A stretch of 31,296 nucleotides of DNA from an uncultured Clostridium sp. (GTDB lineage: Bacteria; Bacillota; Clostridia; Lachnospirales; Lachnospiraceae). A program made the translations under genes and the position numbers. Positions 21,697-30,830 of the stretch are shown here, in pieces (positions within the stretch are counted from its first letter, which is position 1; the number at the start of each line of letters is the position of its first letter). Where the stretch lies: the NCBI RefSeq assembly GCF_900547735.1, contig NZ_URHZ01000068.1, forward strand, positions 1-31,296, written 5' to 3'. The notes under the pieces were generated by a model. That model searched no databases, was not told the origin of the DNA, and saw only the letters and a list, made by a program, of their open reading frames with translations.

Positions 21697-22671
21697 ATGA
21701 ATTCAGAACAAAACAAAAATCTCAGGGAAATCTACTTTGCAGGCGGCTGCTTTTGGGGCGTTGAAGAATATTTTTCACGTATTCCCGGCGTCCACGACTG
21801 TATTTCCGGTTATGCCAACGGCTATGGCACAAATCCCTCCTATGAGGATGTCTGCTCCGATACGACGGGGTTTGCGGAAACGGTCCTTGTCCGGTATGAT
21901 CCCGACATTGTCACGCTGCACATCCTGACGGAACAGTATTTCAAGATTATCGACCCGCTCAGTCTGAACCGGCAGGGAAACGACATTGGAAGCCAGTACA
22001 GGACAGGCATTTTCTATACCGGCGAGAAGGATGCCGTAACCCTGCGGACCGTCATGGACACCGTACAAAAGGGACTCCCTTCCCCTATGGCTGTAGAACT
22101 GGCTCCGCTGAATAATTTTTATCCCGCTGAAAGTTATCATCAGGACTACCTGAAGGTAAATCCAAACGGATATTGCCACATCCATTTCAATACGCTTGAC
22201 GATTTGACCGTAGGCTCCGATGGAAAAGTAAGAGTCCGTCTTTCGGAAGAGGCACTGAAAGAAAAGCTGACCGGGGAGCAATATGAAGTGACCCAAAATT
22301 CCGCTACCGAAAGACCGTTCACGGGACAATACTATGACAATCATGAACCGGGCCTCTACGTGGATATTGTCACCGGCGAACCGCTTTTCGTCTCCTCCGA
22401 TCAGTTTGATTCCGGCTGCGGCTGGCCAAGTTTTACGAAACCGGTCGACTCTTCGGCGGTTACGGAACTTTCGGATACCAGCCACGGTATGAAACGCGTA
22501 GAGATACGCAGCCGGGAGGGTGATTCGCATCTGGGCCACGTATTTCCGGACGGCCCCCTGGAAACAGGCGGACTCCGCTACTGTATCAACAGCGCCTCTC
22601 TCCGTTTTATTCCCAAAGACAAGATGGAATCCGAGGGGTACGGCGCTTATCTTTCCCAGGTTCAGTCATAA
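21697..22671 (+). CDS. msrAB: Bifunctional peptide methionine sulfoxide reductase MsrA-MsrB
   Basis: A 324-aa fusion that repairs oxidised methionine in both stereochemical forms. The N-terminal MsrA domain (about 1-165) has the GGCFWGVEEYF motif with catalytic Cys18. The C-terminal MsrB domain (about 185-324) has SGCGWPSF, the HLGHVFPDG motif and the catalytic Cys296 in RYCINSASLRF. The two CxxC zinc pairs of some MsrB proteins are absent, so this is the zinc-free type. The order A then B is common in Firmicutes. The start is preceded by GCGAGGT, whose GAGG can pair with CCTC just before the ATG. The gene is a single unit, convergent with the helicase gene. Confidence 0.95.
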   Translation: MNSEQNKNLREIYFAGGCFWGVEEYFSRIPGVHDCISGYANGYGTNPSYEDVCSDTTGFAETVLVRYDPDIVTLHILTEQYFKIIDPLSLNRQGNDIGSQYRTGIFYTGEKDAVTLRTVMDTVQKGLPSPMAVELAPLNNFYPAESYHQDYLKVNPNGYCHIHFNTLDDLTVGSDGKVRVRLSEEALKEKLTGEQYEVTQNSATERPFTGQYYDNHEPGLYVDIVTGEPLFVSSDQFDSGCGWPSFTKPVDSSAVTELSDTSHGMKRVEIRSREGDSHLGHVFPDGPLETGGLRYCINSASLRFIPKDKMESEGYGAYLSQVQS

Positions 22672-22719
22672 AACCGGGAGAAATTAACGGGAGCTCTTCG
22701 CGGACTTATCCTTCCAACG

Positions 22720-22748
22720 CCGGCCCGCATGTTCCGTGAACGGGCCGG
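22720..22748. terminator. Hairpin between convergent msrAB and EndoQ-UvrD genes
   Basis: Perfect 8-bp GC-rich stem CCGGCCCG / CGGGCCGG (22720-22727 with 22741-22748) with a 13-base loop, between two facing stop codons. No strong T-run on either strand, so termination is likely but not certain. Confidence 0.5.
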
Positions 22749-22762
22749 TGTATGTATGATTG

Positions 22763-25700
22763 CTATTTCTCCTTTATCCAGTCGAACAGACTGAGCTGCT
22801 GTCCGAAACCGGATTCCGCCCGTTTCGTTTTTCCTGCCTCTTCCCGTTCGAAACATGTCTCCGGCAGAGCGTTCAGGAACTCCGACGGTTCCTTTCCCGT
22901 TACCAGCACCAACTGCTCTTTCGCCCTGGTCATTCCCACGTAAAAGAGGCGGCGTTCTTCCTCTTGATCTATCTCGTCCGCTTTTCCCGCCGACTGTCTT
23001 TCTAACGGAATCAGTCCCTTTCTGACTCCGCACAGAATCACGGCCGGAAATTCCAGACCTTTTGAAGCATGAAGAGACATCAGTGTAACTGCATCGGACC
23101 GGTACTGCTTTTTTCCCGGGCGGATCAGTTCACCCTCCGTGCCAAAAGCCAGCGCCTCCAAAAAGTCCTTCATATTGTGGTACATGAATGAAAGCTGCCA
23201 TAATTTTTCCATATGCCGGCTGCCTGACGTATCTCCATCCGGTGCCGCAGTGATCCACTGTTCCAGGATATCCGATGGTTTTCCTTTTTTCAAAAGTGGA
23301 AGGTAGTGTTTTGCTTCTCCGGCAAACCTTTCTTCCCGCTCCCTGTCTCCCAGTTCGTTCCACAGAAGGCGGCGGCTGAGTCCGGCCGAGAACCGATCTT
23401 CCGGATTTAGCAGACTCCTGAAAAAACTGATACTGCCCCTGACCTCAGGATCCGCCAAAAATGCGTCTCTTCCCGCCACACGGTAAGGGATTCCTTCCTT
23501 GCGCAGACATTTCTCCAGAAGCGCTGCCTGGCGGTGGGTCCGGTAAAGGACCGCTATGTCGGAAAAACCGGCGAGGCGTCCCGTTATCCTTTTTTCCTGG
23601 GCATCCAGCATATCAATTCCGCCTACAAGACGGTTAATCTCCTTTGCGGTGAAAATAGCCTCGGACATCGCACTTTCCGCTGTGATAAGGCGTATCTTTG
23701 CTCCCTCTCCGCATACGGGCGTCAGTCTTCTTTCCTGCCCCGGATTTTCCGAAATAACGGCCTGCGCTCCTTCCAGAATAGACGGAACCGAGCGGTAATT
23801 TTCATTCAGGACAATATTAATTAAAGAAGGGTACTCTTTTTTCAAGTGCTCAAAGCAGGCCGCATCCGTTCCCCGGAATCCATAGATGGACTGATCCGGA
23901 TCTCCGATCACAAAAAGTTCCCTTCCTCCCCGGTTCCATACCCTGATAAGCTCAAGCTGAACCGGGTTAACATCCTGAAACTCATCCACCAGGAGGTAAT
24001 TAAAATGCTGTTTCCTGATTTCATTTTTCTGCTCTGTTTTAAGAAGTTTTAACGTCTCAAGGAGCAGATCGTCAAAATCGCACGCCCCTTCTGCCGTCAA
24101 CCGCTTCTGATACTCCTGAGCAGCTTCATGAAAGGTATCTTCGCTGCTGTTTTCCCCTGTGGACGCGGGATTCCCCGCTCCCTCAGCCGTGGCGGCCGAC
24201 GTTCTTTCTCCGGCCGGATCACACAGTTCCATTCGCGACTTTTTCAGGGACAACTGTCTTAAAAAGCCGGATGGCGGGATGTTTAAATTATATTCTCTTA
24301 CAATATCCGCTGCCGTCTCTAAAAGCATCTCTTCCGGAGCCGGAATGCGGTTAAAACCCTGTTTTTTCAGAAGTTCCAGGCAAAGGCCATGAAATGTCCC
24401 CACTCTCAGCAGGCGGGTAATTCTTTTTCCTCCCGCCTGTTTTTCCAGACGCTCCCGAAGCTCCGACGACGCCTTATTGGTAAATGTAACGGCCGTAATC
24501 TCGGACGGTTTTACACCGCGTTCCTCCAGAAGATAACCGATTCTGGACGTCAGGGTTCCCGTCTTTCCGGTTCCCGGACCGGCCGTAACCGCAATCGCGC
24601 GGGCCGGTATGACGGCGGCTTCTCTCTGTTTTTCATTCAGATGGTCAAGAAAGAAATTTTTAGATTCCGGACAATCCAATTCAACCGCCGCTGCCGTCTC
24701 TTTTACGGCGTTACCTGTGTCCGAATCCATTTCTGCGCTCTCATCTGCCGCCGTCTCATATGCTGCCGTCTCACCTGCCGCCATCTTATTTGTTATGGCT
24801 CCATCTGTTGTCCTTTTCTCTTTCAAGTCCCCAACTGTTGCAGCTAAGTTTTCCCGGGGCGGCAGAAATAGACTGATCTGCCCGTCCACATTTTCAAGTT
24901 CCCACGGTTCGAACAGCTGGATCGTTCCATACTCTCCGTCAAATCCCGGATTGCGCAGGACGTTTCCACGGCGCAAACGGCTGATTCCCTCGGCAATCAT
25001 GGTTCCGGCCGCCAATTTGATGTCTTCCTGCGGTACTTCCCTTAAGATGGAAAATTCATTTCCCAGTTTGGACAGCATCTCCTGATACTGTCTCTGGACC
25101 CTGACACTGGCTGCTGTTCTTCCTGTGGAGGCCGCTATTACCTCGGGCAGAGGCACCAGGCTCTCAAAAACTTTTCCGGCCGGCCGCACATAGCCCTCCG
25201 CCCGGTCGGCCAGCTCCTCCACCCTGTGCGAGACGCCGATGGTCAGTTTTTTCCCGCACACCGGGCATTTTCCCCCATATTTAATGGTCTCTGCCGGGCT
25301 TAAGCAAAGGTGGCATTTCCGATGCCCGTCCAGATGGTATTTCCCTTCCTCGGGGAAGAATTCAATCGTTCCCCGAAGGCCGTCACCCGTCTCAATCGCC
25401 TTCACTAATGAAGGGTAGTTAAGGTCCGTGTCCAGCAGATTTGCCTCTCTTCCCAGTTTTGACGGAGAGTGGGCATCCGAGTTCGATATAAGCTGGTAAG
25501 AATCAAGTGCTGAGAGGCGCCAGTTCATCGGCGGATCGGAGGACAGCCCCGTCTCCAGCGCATGGATATGGGGCGTCAGATCTCCGAAACATTCTTCTAT
25601 TGTATCAAAGCCGGAAAACGCCCCGAACATCGAAAAATGAGGCGTCCAGATATGAGCCGGCACATAGACCGCATCCGGGCACACTTCCAGCATAATTTCC

Positions 25701-26137
25701 AGAAGATCGCGGCAGGGCAGCCCAAGGATCGGGCGTCCGTCGGAATGGATGTTTCCGATCTGTTCAAGCCTTGCGGACAAAAGCTCCGCCGCCTCCAGGT
25801 TTGGCAGCAGCAGAAGGCTGTGAACCTTTCTTACCCGCTCCCCCTGCTTATAAATCGAGCTAATCTCACCCGTTACAACAAATCTTACCGCCTGTGAGTC
25901 ATCCGCGCCGTTATCGTGAATTCTGTATTCCTCTTTTAAAGTGTACAGCCCCTCTTCCGCCGGAACCAGTTTTTCTTTTAACTCCGCCCGCCAGGCCGGG
26001 TGCGTAAAATCTCCGGTTCCCAGAAGCCGGATTCCTTTTTTTCTTGCCCACAGCTCCAGCGCTTCCGGCGTGCAGTCATGGCTGGTGGCTCTTGAGTAAC
26101 GGGAATGGATGTGAAGATCTGCTATGTACATTTTCAT
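22763..26137 (-). CDS. Endonuclease Q-like PHP domain fused to UvrD/PcrA-type helicase
   Basis: An 1124-aa fusion. Residues 1-425 resemble endonuclease Q (TIGR00375/YqxK-type). PHP metal motifs are ADLHIHSRYSRATS (His9, His11), GTGDFTHP (Asp43), VTGEIS, PAHIWTPH and SNSDAHS, followed by a four-Cys zinc site (C275, C278, C291, C294) in CHLC...CPVCGKKLTIGVSHRVEELADR. A low-complexity Ala/Thr/Glu linker (about 426-495) joins a superfamily 1 helicase. Its motifs are Walker A VTAGPGTGKTG (517-527), LLVDEFQDVNP, GDPDQSIYGFRG, VTLMSLHASKGLEFP and RRLFYVGMTRAKEQL, all intact. EndoQ cuts 5' of deaminated bases (known for the family); coupling to strand unwinding for repair is inference. The promoter is probably at 26187-26192, and the ATG has a strong AAAGGAG site. 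Confidence 0.92.
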   Translation of the reverse strand: MKMYIADLHIHSRYSRATSHDCTPEALELWARKKGIRLLGTGDFTHPAWRAELKEKLVPAEEGLYTLKEEYRIHDNGADDSQAVRFVVTGEISSIYKQGERVRKVHSLLLLPNLEAAELLSARLEQIGNIHSDGRPILGLPCRDLLEIMLEVCPDAVYVPAHIWTPHFSMFGAFSGFDTIEECFGDLTPHIHALETGLSSDPPMNWRLSALDSYQLISNSDAHSPSKLGREANLLDTDLNYPSLVKAIETGDGLRGTIEFFPEEGKYHLDGHRKCHLCLSPAETIKYGGKCPVCGKKLTIGVSHRVEELADRAEGYVRPAGKVFESLVPLPEVIAASTGRTAASVRVQRQYQEMLSKLGNEFSILREVPQEDIKLAAGTMIAEGISRLRRGNVLRNPGFDGEYGTIQLFEPWELENVDGQISLFLPPRENLAATVGDLKEKRTTDGAITNKMAAGETAAYETAADESAEMDSDTGNAVKETAAAVELDCPESKNFFLDHLNEKQREAAVIPARAIAVTAGPGTGKTGTLTSRIGYLLEERGVKPSEITAVTFTNKASSELRERLEKQAGGKRITRLLRVGTFHGLCLELLKKQGFNRIPAPEEMLLETAADIVREYNLNIPPSGFLRQLSLKKSRMELCDPAGERTSAATAEGAGNPASTGENSSEDTFHEAAQEYQKRLTAEGACDFDDLLLETLKLLKTEQKNEIRKQHFNYLLVDEFQDVNPVQLELIRVWNRGGRELFVIGDPDQSIYGFRGTDAACFEHLKKEYPSLINIVLNENYRSVPSILEGAQAVISENPGQERRLTPVCGEGAKIRLITAESAMSEAIFTAKEINRLVGGIDMLDAQEKRITGRLAGFSDIAVLYRTHRQAALLEKCLRKEGIPYRVAGRDAFLADPEVRGSISFFRSLLNPEDRFSAGLSRRLLWNELGDREREERFAGEAKHYLPLLKKGKPSDILEQWITAAPDGDTSGSRHMEKLWQLSFMYHNMKDFLEALAFGTEGELIRPGKKQYRSDAVTLMSLHASKGLEFPAVILCGVRKGLIPLERQSAGKADEIDQEEERRLFYVGMTRAKEQLVLVTGKEPSEFLNALPETCFEREEAGKTKRAESGFGQQLSLFDWIKEK

Positions 26138-26186
26138 TTCTCCTTTGTATGCGGAAAATATTATCTTCTGTAGTATTGCTATCGAT

Positions 26187-26192
26187 AGTATA
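26187..26192 (-). promoter_or_regulatory. Possible extended -10 promoter of the EndoQ-UvrD gene
   Basis: Minus-strand TGATATACT has the extended -10 TG and a TATACT box (26187-26192), 50 bases before the ATG at 26137. No clear -35 is present. Confidence 0.4.
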
Positions 26193-26259
26193 TCACAAAA
26201 ACGGTCCGGCTCATTCTATTTTTTCTCCTCCGTTCATATTCTGAATTGAGGTGTCATTT

Positions 26260-26469
26260 ATGCAATCTTGTGAATTTGCCATGACTATAACCGCCCTGGC
26301 CTGCAATATCGCCCAGGGTAAAACTTCGGAGGAAATCGCCCTGTATGCCGCCCTTTTCTCCCAATTGGGGGACACCCTGGCTACCATCGATGCGCACCAG
26401 GAACTCTGTTCGCCGCCGGAGAGCAAGGAGACGCAGGAATCTTCGCCGAAAAAAAGTACGTCCAAATAG
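26260..26469 (+). CDS. 69-aa protein, DUF6774-like
   Basis: A short protein starting MQSCEFAMTITALACNIAQG with a central LYAALFSQLGDTLATIDAHQ segment and a Lys/Ser/Glu-rich tail. It resembles the small DUF6774 family of Lachnospiraceae as I remember it; this was not checked. The ATG at 26260 has GAGGTG about 6 bases upstream; a GTG at 26251 lacks a site. It diverges from the EndoQ-UvrD gene, with about 120 bases between them. Function unknown. Confidence 0.75.
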   Translation: MQSCEFAMTITALACNIAQGKTSEEIALYAALFSQLGDTLATIDAHQELCSPPESKETQESSPKKSTSK

Positions 26470-26569
26470 AACGTGTCTAAATATCATTCCTACCGGAAAA
26501 GGACATTTTAAAACACGCTCTGAACGTTCACCGTTCTTCATAAAAATAAAAACAGAAAATGTACAACGC

Positions 26570-26602
26570 TTTCTGTGGACTTTTCACCGCCGTCCACAGA
26601 AA
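26570..26602. terminator. Perfect hairpin in the convergent gap before the GNAT gene
   Basis: An 11-bp perfect stem TTTCTGTGGAC / GTCCACAGAAA (26570-26580 with 26592-26602) with an 11-base loop. It may terminate the 69-aa gene transcript or back up the GNAT terminator. Confidence 0.55.
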
Positions 26603-26604
26603 AA

Positions 26605-26652
26605 GCTCCGGACCGTCAGATGGGCATTTTACCACATCCTCCGCTCCGGAGC
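26605..26652 (-). terminator. Terminator of the valS-GNAT operon
   Basis: On the minus strand GCTCCGGA (26645-26652) pairs with TCCGGAGC (26605-26612), followed by TTTTTCTG. The loop is large (32 bases) and the left arm can also self-pair, so folding is uncertain. Confidence 0.6.
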
Positions 26653-26670
26653 CTTTTCTGTTACTTTTTA

Positions 26671-27132
26671 CTAACCGTCTTCGTCTAATGCAGACACCGA
26701 AAATTCTAATTCCATTGGGGTATACCTTAACCCGTTCGTCTCCTGTTCGGTATCCGTATCCCGAAATCCCAGACAATGATATACAGGGACTGCAAATGGG
26801 GACGAGTTTACCGTCATTTTGCCCGCGGCATTGTCCTTTAAAGCGAGTTCAAGCAGCCTGCGGCCTATTCCCTTGCGGTGATACCAGCCATCCACAAAGA
26901 ATAACGCCACGTGGTTTCCACTGCTCCGGGTCGCTATTACCCCAACGAGCTTCTCTCTGTCAAAAGCCCCGTACCATCTAAGCATAGCAAGATACTCCGG
27001 ATTACAGCAACTCCTGTAAAATTCGTCGACTCCCTGTACGGTATAGTCCGGAGCTTCAAACTCCAGAAAGACTCTCCAAACCAAAGCCCATGCAGTTTCT
27101 ATCTCGCTTTCTTTCAGTTCCCTGAACAACAA
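26671..27132 (-). CDS. GNAT family N-acetyltransferase
   Basis: A 153-aa acetyltransferase-fold protein. The acetyl-CoA-binding motif A is HVALFFVDGWYHRKGIGRRLLELAL (shown in part as YHRKGIGRRLL, the R-x-x-G-x-G/A pattern), and the C-terminal VPVYHCLGFRDT segment matches motif B. The substrate is unknown. It begins 60 bases after the valS stop on the same strand with no clear terminator between, so it is likely the last gene of the T-box-led operon. Confidence 0.88.
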   Translation of the reverse strand: MLFRELKESEIETAWALVWRVFLEFEAPDYTVQGVDEFYRSCCNPEYLAMLRWYGAFDREKLVGVIATRSSGNHVALFFVDGWYHRKGIGRRLLELALKDNAAGKMTVNSSPFAVPVYHCLGFRDTDTEQETNGLRYTPMELEFSVSALDEDG

Positions 27133-27192
27133 CCCGTTCCCTCCTTTGGCACCGGAACTTCCGGCAGATATGCAATCTCCCGGCGCTTCTTT

Positions 27193-29832
27193 TTACTTTC
27201 TGAGATGATCCAGTCTTTCCTTCACCTGAGCCATCATCTGGGTATACTTTTCAAGCTTTTCACGTTCCTCGGCAATCTTTGCCTCCGGCGCTTTGCTGAC
27301 AAACTTTTCGTTGTTCAGCATTCCGGTAACGCGTGCCAGCTCTTTTCCAAGCTTTTCTTCCTCTTTTTCCAGTCTTTCGATTTCCTTGTCCAGATCCACA
27401 AGTTCTGCGAACGGCATATAAATTGTTGCCTGGGCCGTCACAGCCGATACCGCGTCATCCGCAATGTCCGTCTTATCCTTCTGGAGGACTACCTCGCCCG
27501 CATATCCGAGTGTTGCAAAGAATACCCGGCTGTGTTCGAAAATGCCCAGAATCTCATCGCTGTCGGACACAACGTATACCTTTGCCTTTTTGCTCGGCGG
27601 TACATTCATGGAGGTACGTACGTTTCTGATTGCGCGGACCGCTTCCTTGATTACCTCCACAGCCTTCTCCTCACCGGCGAAATTCCATTCTTCTTTGTAA
27701 ACCGGCCAGGCGGAAATCATGATGGACGGTTCGTCATCCTGGAGATTGCAGAAAATCTCTTCCGTGATAAACGGCATATATGGGTGAAGCAGTTTCAGGG
27801 AGTTGATTAATACGGTCTTGAGCGTCCACAGCGCCGCCGCTTTTGTCGTATCATTGTCATCCCAGAGCCTCGGTTTTACCATCTCGATATACCAGTCGCA
27901 GAATTCCTCCCAGACAAAGTCGTATACCTTCTGGAGCGCGATACCAAGCTCGTATTTATCCATGTTTTCGGTGACATCCCTGGAAAGGGTGTTTACCTTC
28001 GACAGGATCCAGCGGTCGGCCATTGTGAGGTCGCTTAAGCTGACATCGGCTGCCGGAGCTTTTTCAATATTCATCATGATGAAACGCGTTGCATTCCAAA
28101 TCTTGTTTGCAAAATTACGGCTTGCCTCCACTCTTTCCCAGTAGAAACGCATATCGTTGCCTGGTGCATTGCCCGTCATCAGGGTCATACGCAGGGCATC
28201 GGCGCCGTACTTCTCGATTACCTCCAGAGGATCGATGCCGTTACCGAGGGATTTGCTCATCTTGCGTCCCTGGGAGTCTCTTACCAGGCCGTGAATCAGT
28301 ACGGTGTGGAACGGCTCTTTTCCCGTCTGCTCAATTCCTGAGAATACCATACGGATCACCCAGAAGAAAATGATATCGTATCCCGTTACCAGCACATCCG
28401 TTGGATAGAAATACTCATATTCCGGCGTTTTCTCCGGCCAGCCCAGAGTTGAAAACGGCCAGAGCGCGGAGGAGAACCAGGTGTCCAGCGTATCCTCATC
28501 CTGACGCAGACGGGCGCTGCCGCATTTCGGGCAGGCGTGAGGCGCTTCTTTCGCCACTACCATCTCACCGCATTCCTCACAGTAATATGCAGGGATTCTG
28601 TGTCCCCACCAAAGCTGTCTGGAAATGCACCAGTCGCGGATTCCCTCCAGCCAGTGGAGATAGGTCTTTCCAAAACTCTCCGGAACGAATTTAAGACGTC
28701 CGGACTGCAGTGCCTCAATCGCCGGTTTTGCCATTTCATCCATCTTTACGAACCACTGTGGTTTTACCATCGGTTCTACGGTTGTGCCGCAGCGGTCATG
28801 AGTTCCGACATTGTGGGAATGCGGTACTACTTTTACAAGGAGTCCCTGCTCCTTAAGGTCGGCTACGATTGCCTTTCTGGCGGCATAACGATCCATTCCC
28901 TTATATTTACCCGGAGCGCTGATCGTGGCATCGTCGTTCATGATGCAGATTTCCTCCAGGCCGTGGCGTTTTCCTACCTCAAAGTCGTTCGGGTCATGGG
29001 CAGGCGTAATCTTTACACAGCCCGTACCAAACTCTTTGTCAACATATTCATCCGCAACAACCGGAATTTCACGGCCGGTCAGAGGCAGTTTCAACATCTT
29101 GCCGATCAGGTCTTTATATCTGTCGTCTTCCGGGTTTACCGCCACCGCCGTGTCGCCTAACATCGTCTCTGGACGTGTGGTGGCGATCTCTACGAAACGG
29201 CCCTCTTCGCCTGCGATCGGATAATTGATGTGCCAGAAGAAGCCGTCCTGCTCCTCGTGCTCCACCTCGGCATCGGAAATCGAAGTCTGGCAGACGGGGC
29301 ACCAGTTGATGATTCGGGAGCCTTTATAAATATAGCCTTTCTCATAAAGCTTTGTGAATACCTCCAAAACCGCGTCGGAGCAGCCCTCGTCCATGGTGAA
29401 ACGCTCTCTGTCCCAGTCGGCGGAGGAACCTAATTTATGGAGCTGGTTTACGATGCGGCTGCCATACTCTTCTTTCCACTCCCAGGCTTTCTCCAGGAAT
29501 TTATCACGGCCCAGATCATGCTTGTCAATGCCCTCGCTTTTCAGCTTATCGATGACCTTAACCTCCGTAGCGATCGCGGCATGGTCGGTTCCCGGCTGCC
29601 ATAATGCTTCGTATCCCTGCATTCTCTTGTAACGGATCAGGATATCCTGCATCGTGTTGTCCAGGGCGTGTCCCATATGGAGCTGTCCCGTGATGTTTGG
29701 CGGCGGCATTACGATGGTAAACGGCTTTTTGTCCTTATTTACTTTTGCATGGAAGTATTTGCTGTCCAGCCATTTCTGGTAGAGGCGTTCTTCAATGTCC
29801 GCCGGATTGTAGGTTTTTTCGAGTTCTTTCAT
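27193..29832 (-). CDS. valS: Valyl-tRNA synthetase
   Basis: An 879-aa class I aminoacyl-tRNA synthetase charging tRNA-Val. The HIGH-type motif is PPPNITGQLHMGHALDN (residues 44-60). The editing domain contains EIATTRPETMLGDTAVAV. A zinc-ribbon-like insert CEECGEMV...CPKCG lies at about 418-440. The KMSKS motif is GRKMSKSLGNGIDP near 525. The C-terminal coiled-coil arm is ELVDLDKEIERLEKEEEKLG and onward (about 805-879). Length is normal for bacterial ValS. The ATG at 29832 has an AAAGGAG site. The gene lies third in an operon whose leader is a valine T-box, with two small genes in between. Confidence 0.98.
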   Translation of the reverse strand: MKELEKTYNPADIEERLYQKWLDSKYFHAKVNKDKKPFTIVMPPPNITGQLHMGHALDNTMQDILIRYKRMQGYEALWQPGTDHAAIATEVKVIDKLKSEGIDKHDLGRDKFLEKAWEWKEEYGSRIVNQLHKLGSSADWDRERFTMDEGCSDAVLEVFTKLYEKGYIYKGSRIINWCPVCQTSISDAEVEHEEQDGFFWHINYPIAGEEGRFVEIATTRPETMLGDTAVAVNPEDDRYKDLIGKMLKLPLTGREIPVVADEYVDKEFGTGCVKITPAHDPNDFEVGKRHGLEEICIMNDDATISAPGKYKGMDRYAARKAIVADLKEQGLLVKVVPHSHNVGTHDRCGTTVEPMVKPQWFVKMDEMAKPAIEALQSGRLKFVPESFGKTYLHWLEGIRDWCISRQLWWGHRIPAYYCEECGEMVVAKEAPHACPKCGSARLRQDEDTLDTWFSSALWPFSTLGWPEKTPEYEYFYPTDVLVTGYDIIFFWVIRMVFSGIEQTGKEPFHTVLIHGLVRDSQGRKMSKSLGNGIDPLEVIEKYGADALRMTLMTGNAPGNDMRFYWERVEASRNFANKIWNATRFIMMNIEKAPAADVSLSDLTMADRWILSKVNTLSRDVTENMDKYELGIALQKVYDFVWEEFCDWYIEMVKPRLWDDNDTTKAAALWTLKTVLINSLKLLHPYMPFITEEIFCNLQDDEPSIMISAWPVYKEEWNFAGEEKAVEVIKEAVRAIRNVRTSMNVPPSKKAKVYVVSDSDEILGIFEHSRVFFATLGYAGEVVLQKDKTDIADDAVSAVTAQATIYMPFAELVDLDKEIERLEKEEEKLGKELARVTGMLNNEKFVSKAPEAKIAEEREKLEKYTQMMAQVKERLDHLRK

Positions 29833-29894
29833 GTGTATCTCCTTTTCTCTTTTCAGTTCTTTTTGTGAATCATTATTTTGTTTTATATCAGCGG

Positions 29895-30536
29895 TTATGT
29901 CTGTTCTTTCATTATAAATGAAATCGATTCTATCACCTGCATCACTTCCTGCTTAAAAACACTCTCCTGTTCTGCTGGAAAGGACGCCGTGATAAGATAT
30001 CCGTTCTCTCCGTCCGAGGCCAGATAAAGAAGCTGGTACATTCTGTCCCCGCCTCCCGGCCCGGTCATTGTCATCCCAAGGCCCGCCAGCTCTTCGCTGA
30101 CTTCGCGGATATCCGTCTTTTTAATATCGGGATATTCTTCTTTTAAGGCCTCCACATAGCCGTCTGCAAAAGATGTCTCAAAATCGGCAATCATCTCTTT
30201 ATTAAGGCCCTCTGCAGGAGAAAATGAAATATGGACGCTTCTGTTTTCCAGAAGACTGAGTTCCCATAACTCTCCTGTTCCCGTAGTCCGCCATTTTGCT
30301 TCATCGGCCTTAACGGTGAATCTGCCGTCTCCGCTCAGATATACTCCGTTTTCCAGCGTTCCCGGCGTCTGTGCTGCCGCCGTCTCAGTAACGGTTCCGG
30401 TTGTGCGGCATGCCGTCAGCAGCATGGCTGTTATGACCACAAAAACCACCGCAGCAGCCACGGCCTTCCTGCCTGCTGTCGCTGTATTTCTTCCTGCTGT
30501 ATTGCTTTTCTCAGCCATCCGGCGTTTCTCTGCCAT
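29895..30536 (-). CDS. Lipoprotein upstream of valS
   Basis: A 213-aa protein with a basic N-terminus, a hydrophobic helix (about 25-40) and a lipobox LLTAC with the lipidated Cys at position 43. The mature part has a beta-rich pattern (ENGVYLSGDGRFTVKADEAKW, ELSLLENRSVHISFSPAEG). No family is recognised with certainty. The ATG has GAGGAGG about 6 bases upstream. It lies 21 bases after the DUF6472-like gene and 62 bases before valS, with no terminator in either gap, so it should be under T-box control. Confidence 0.85.
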   Translation of the reverse strand: MAEKRRMAEKSNTAGRNTATAGRKAVAAAVVFVVITAMLLTACRTTGTVTETAAAQTPGTLENGVYLSGDGRFTVKADEAKWRTTGTGELWELSLLENRSVHISFSPAEGLNKEMIADFETSFADGYVEALKEEYPDIKKTDIREVSEELAGLGMTMTGPGGGDRMYQLLYLASDGENGYLITASFPAEQESVFKQEVMQVIESISFIMKEQT

Positions 30537-30557
30537 CTGATGCCTCCTCGCCTGGTA

Positions 30558-30749
30558 TTACATCTGTTTCCTCACAATTCGGTATTCATCGTCTGTCTGG
30601 TAGTAAGGACATTCAAAACGTTGATTTCCGAGAAATGAAGCCATTTCATCTTCATCCAGATCCGCCTCACAGACGTAATAACCATAATCCTCATCATAAA
30701 TATAATTACCGCAGGATTCGCAGCTCTGCGGTCCTCCCTGTTTTTTCAA
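30558..30749 (-). CDS. 63-aa cysteine-rich protein, DUF6472-like
   Basis: A short acidic protein with four cysteines in a metal-site-like order: C10-x2-C13 and C26 then C47 (CESCGNYIYDED..., YYVCEADLDEDE, FECPYY). It matches my memory of the DUF6472 family in Lachnospiraceae. The start is a TTG at 30749 with a near-perfect AGGAGGTG site 7 bases upstream. It is the first gene after the T-box terminator, so it should be the most directly valine-tRNA-controlled frame. Function unknown. Confidence 0.8.
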   Translation of the reverse strand: MKKQGGPQSCESCGNYIYDEDYGYYVCEADLDEDEMASFLGNQRFECPYYQTDDEYRIVRKQM

Positions 30750-30830
30750 GCCTCCACCTCCTTTTAAAGCGCCCGGCGTGAGTTTGAATGGCGTTGAAAA
30801 GCACGTTCCTCAAACTTTTCACTGTCAATC

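Noticed and set aside
21775..22539. Minus-strand frame of 254 codons over msrAB
   Set aside because: The msrAB product has both catalytic motifs on the plus strand; the antisense frame has none.
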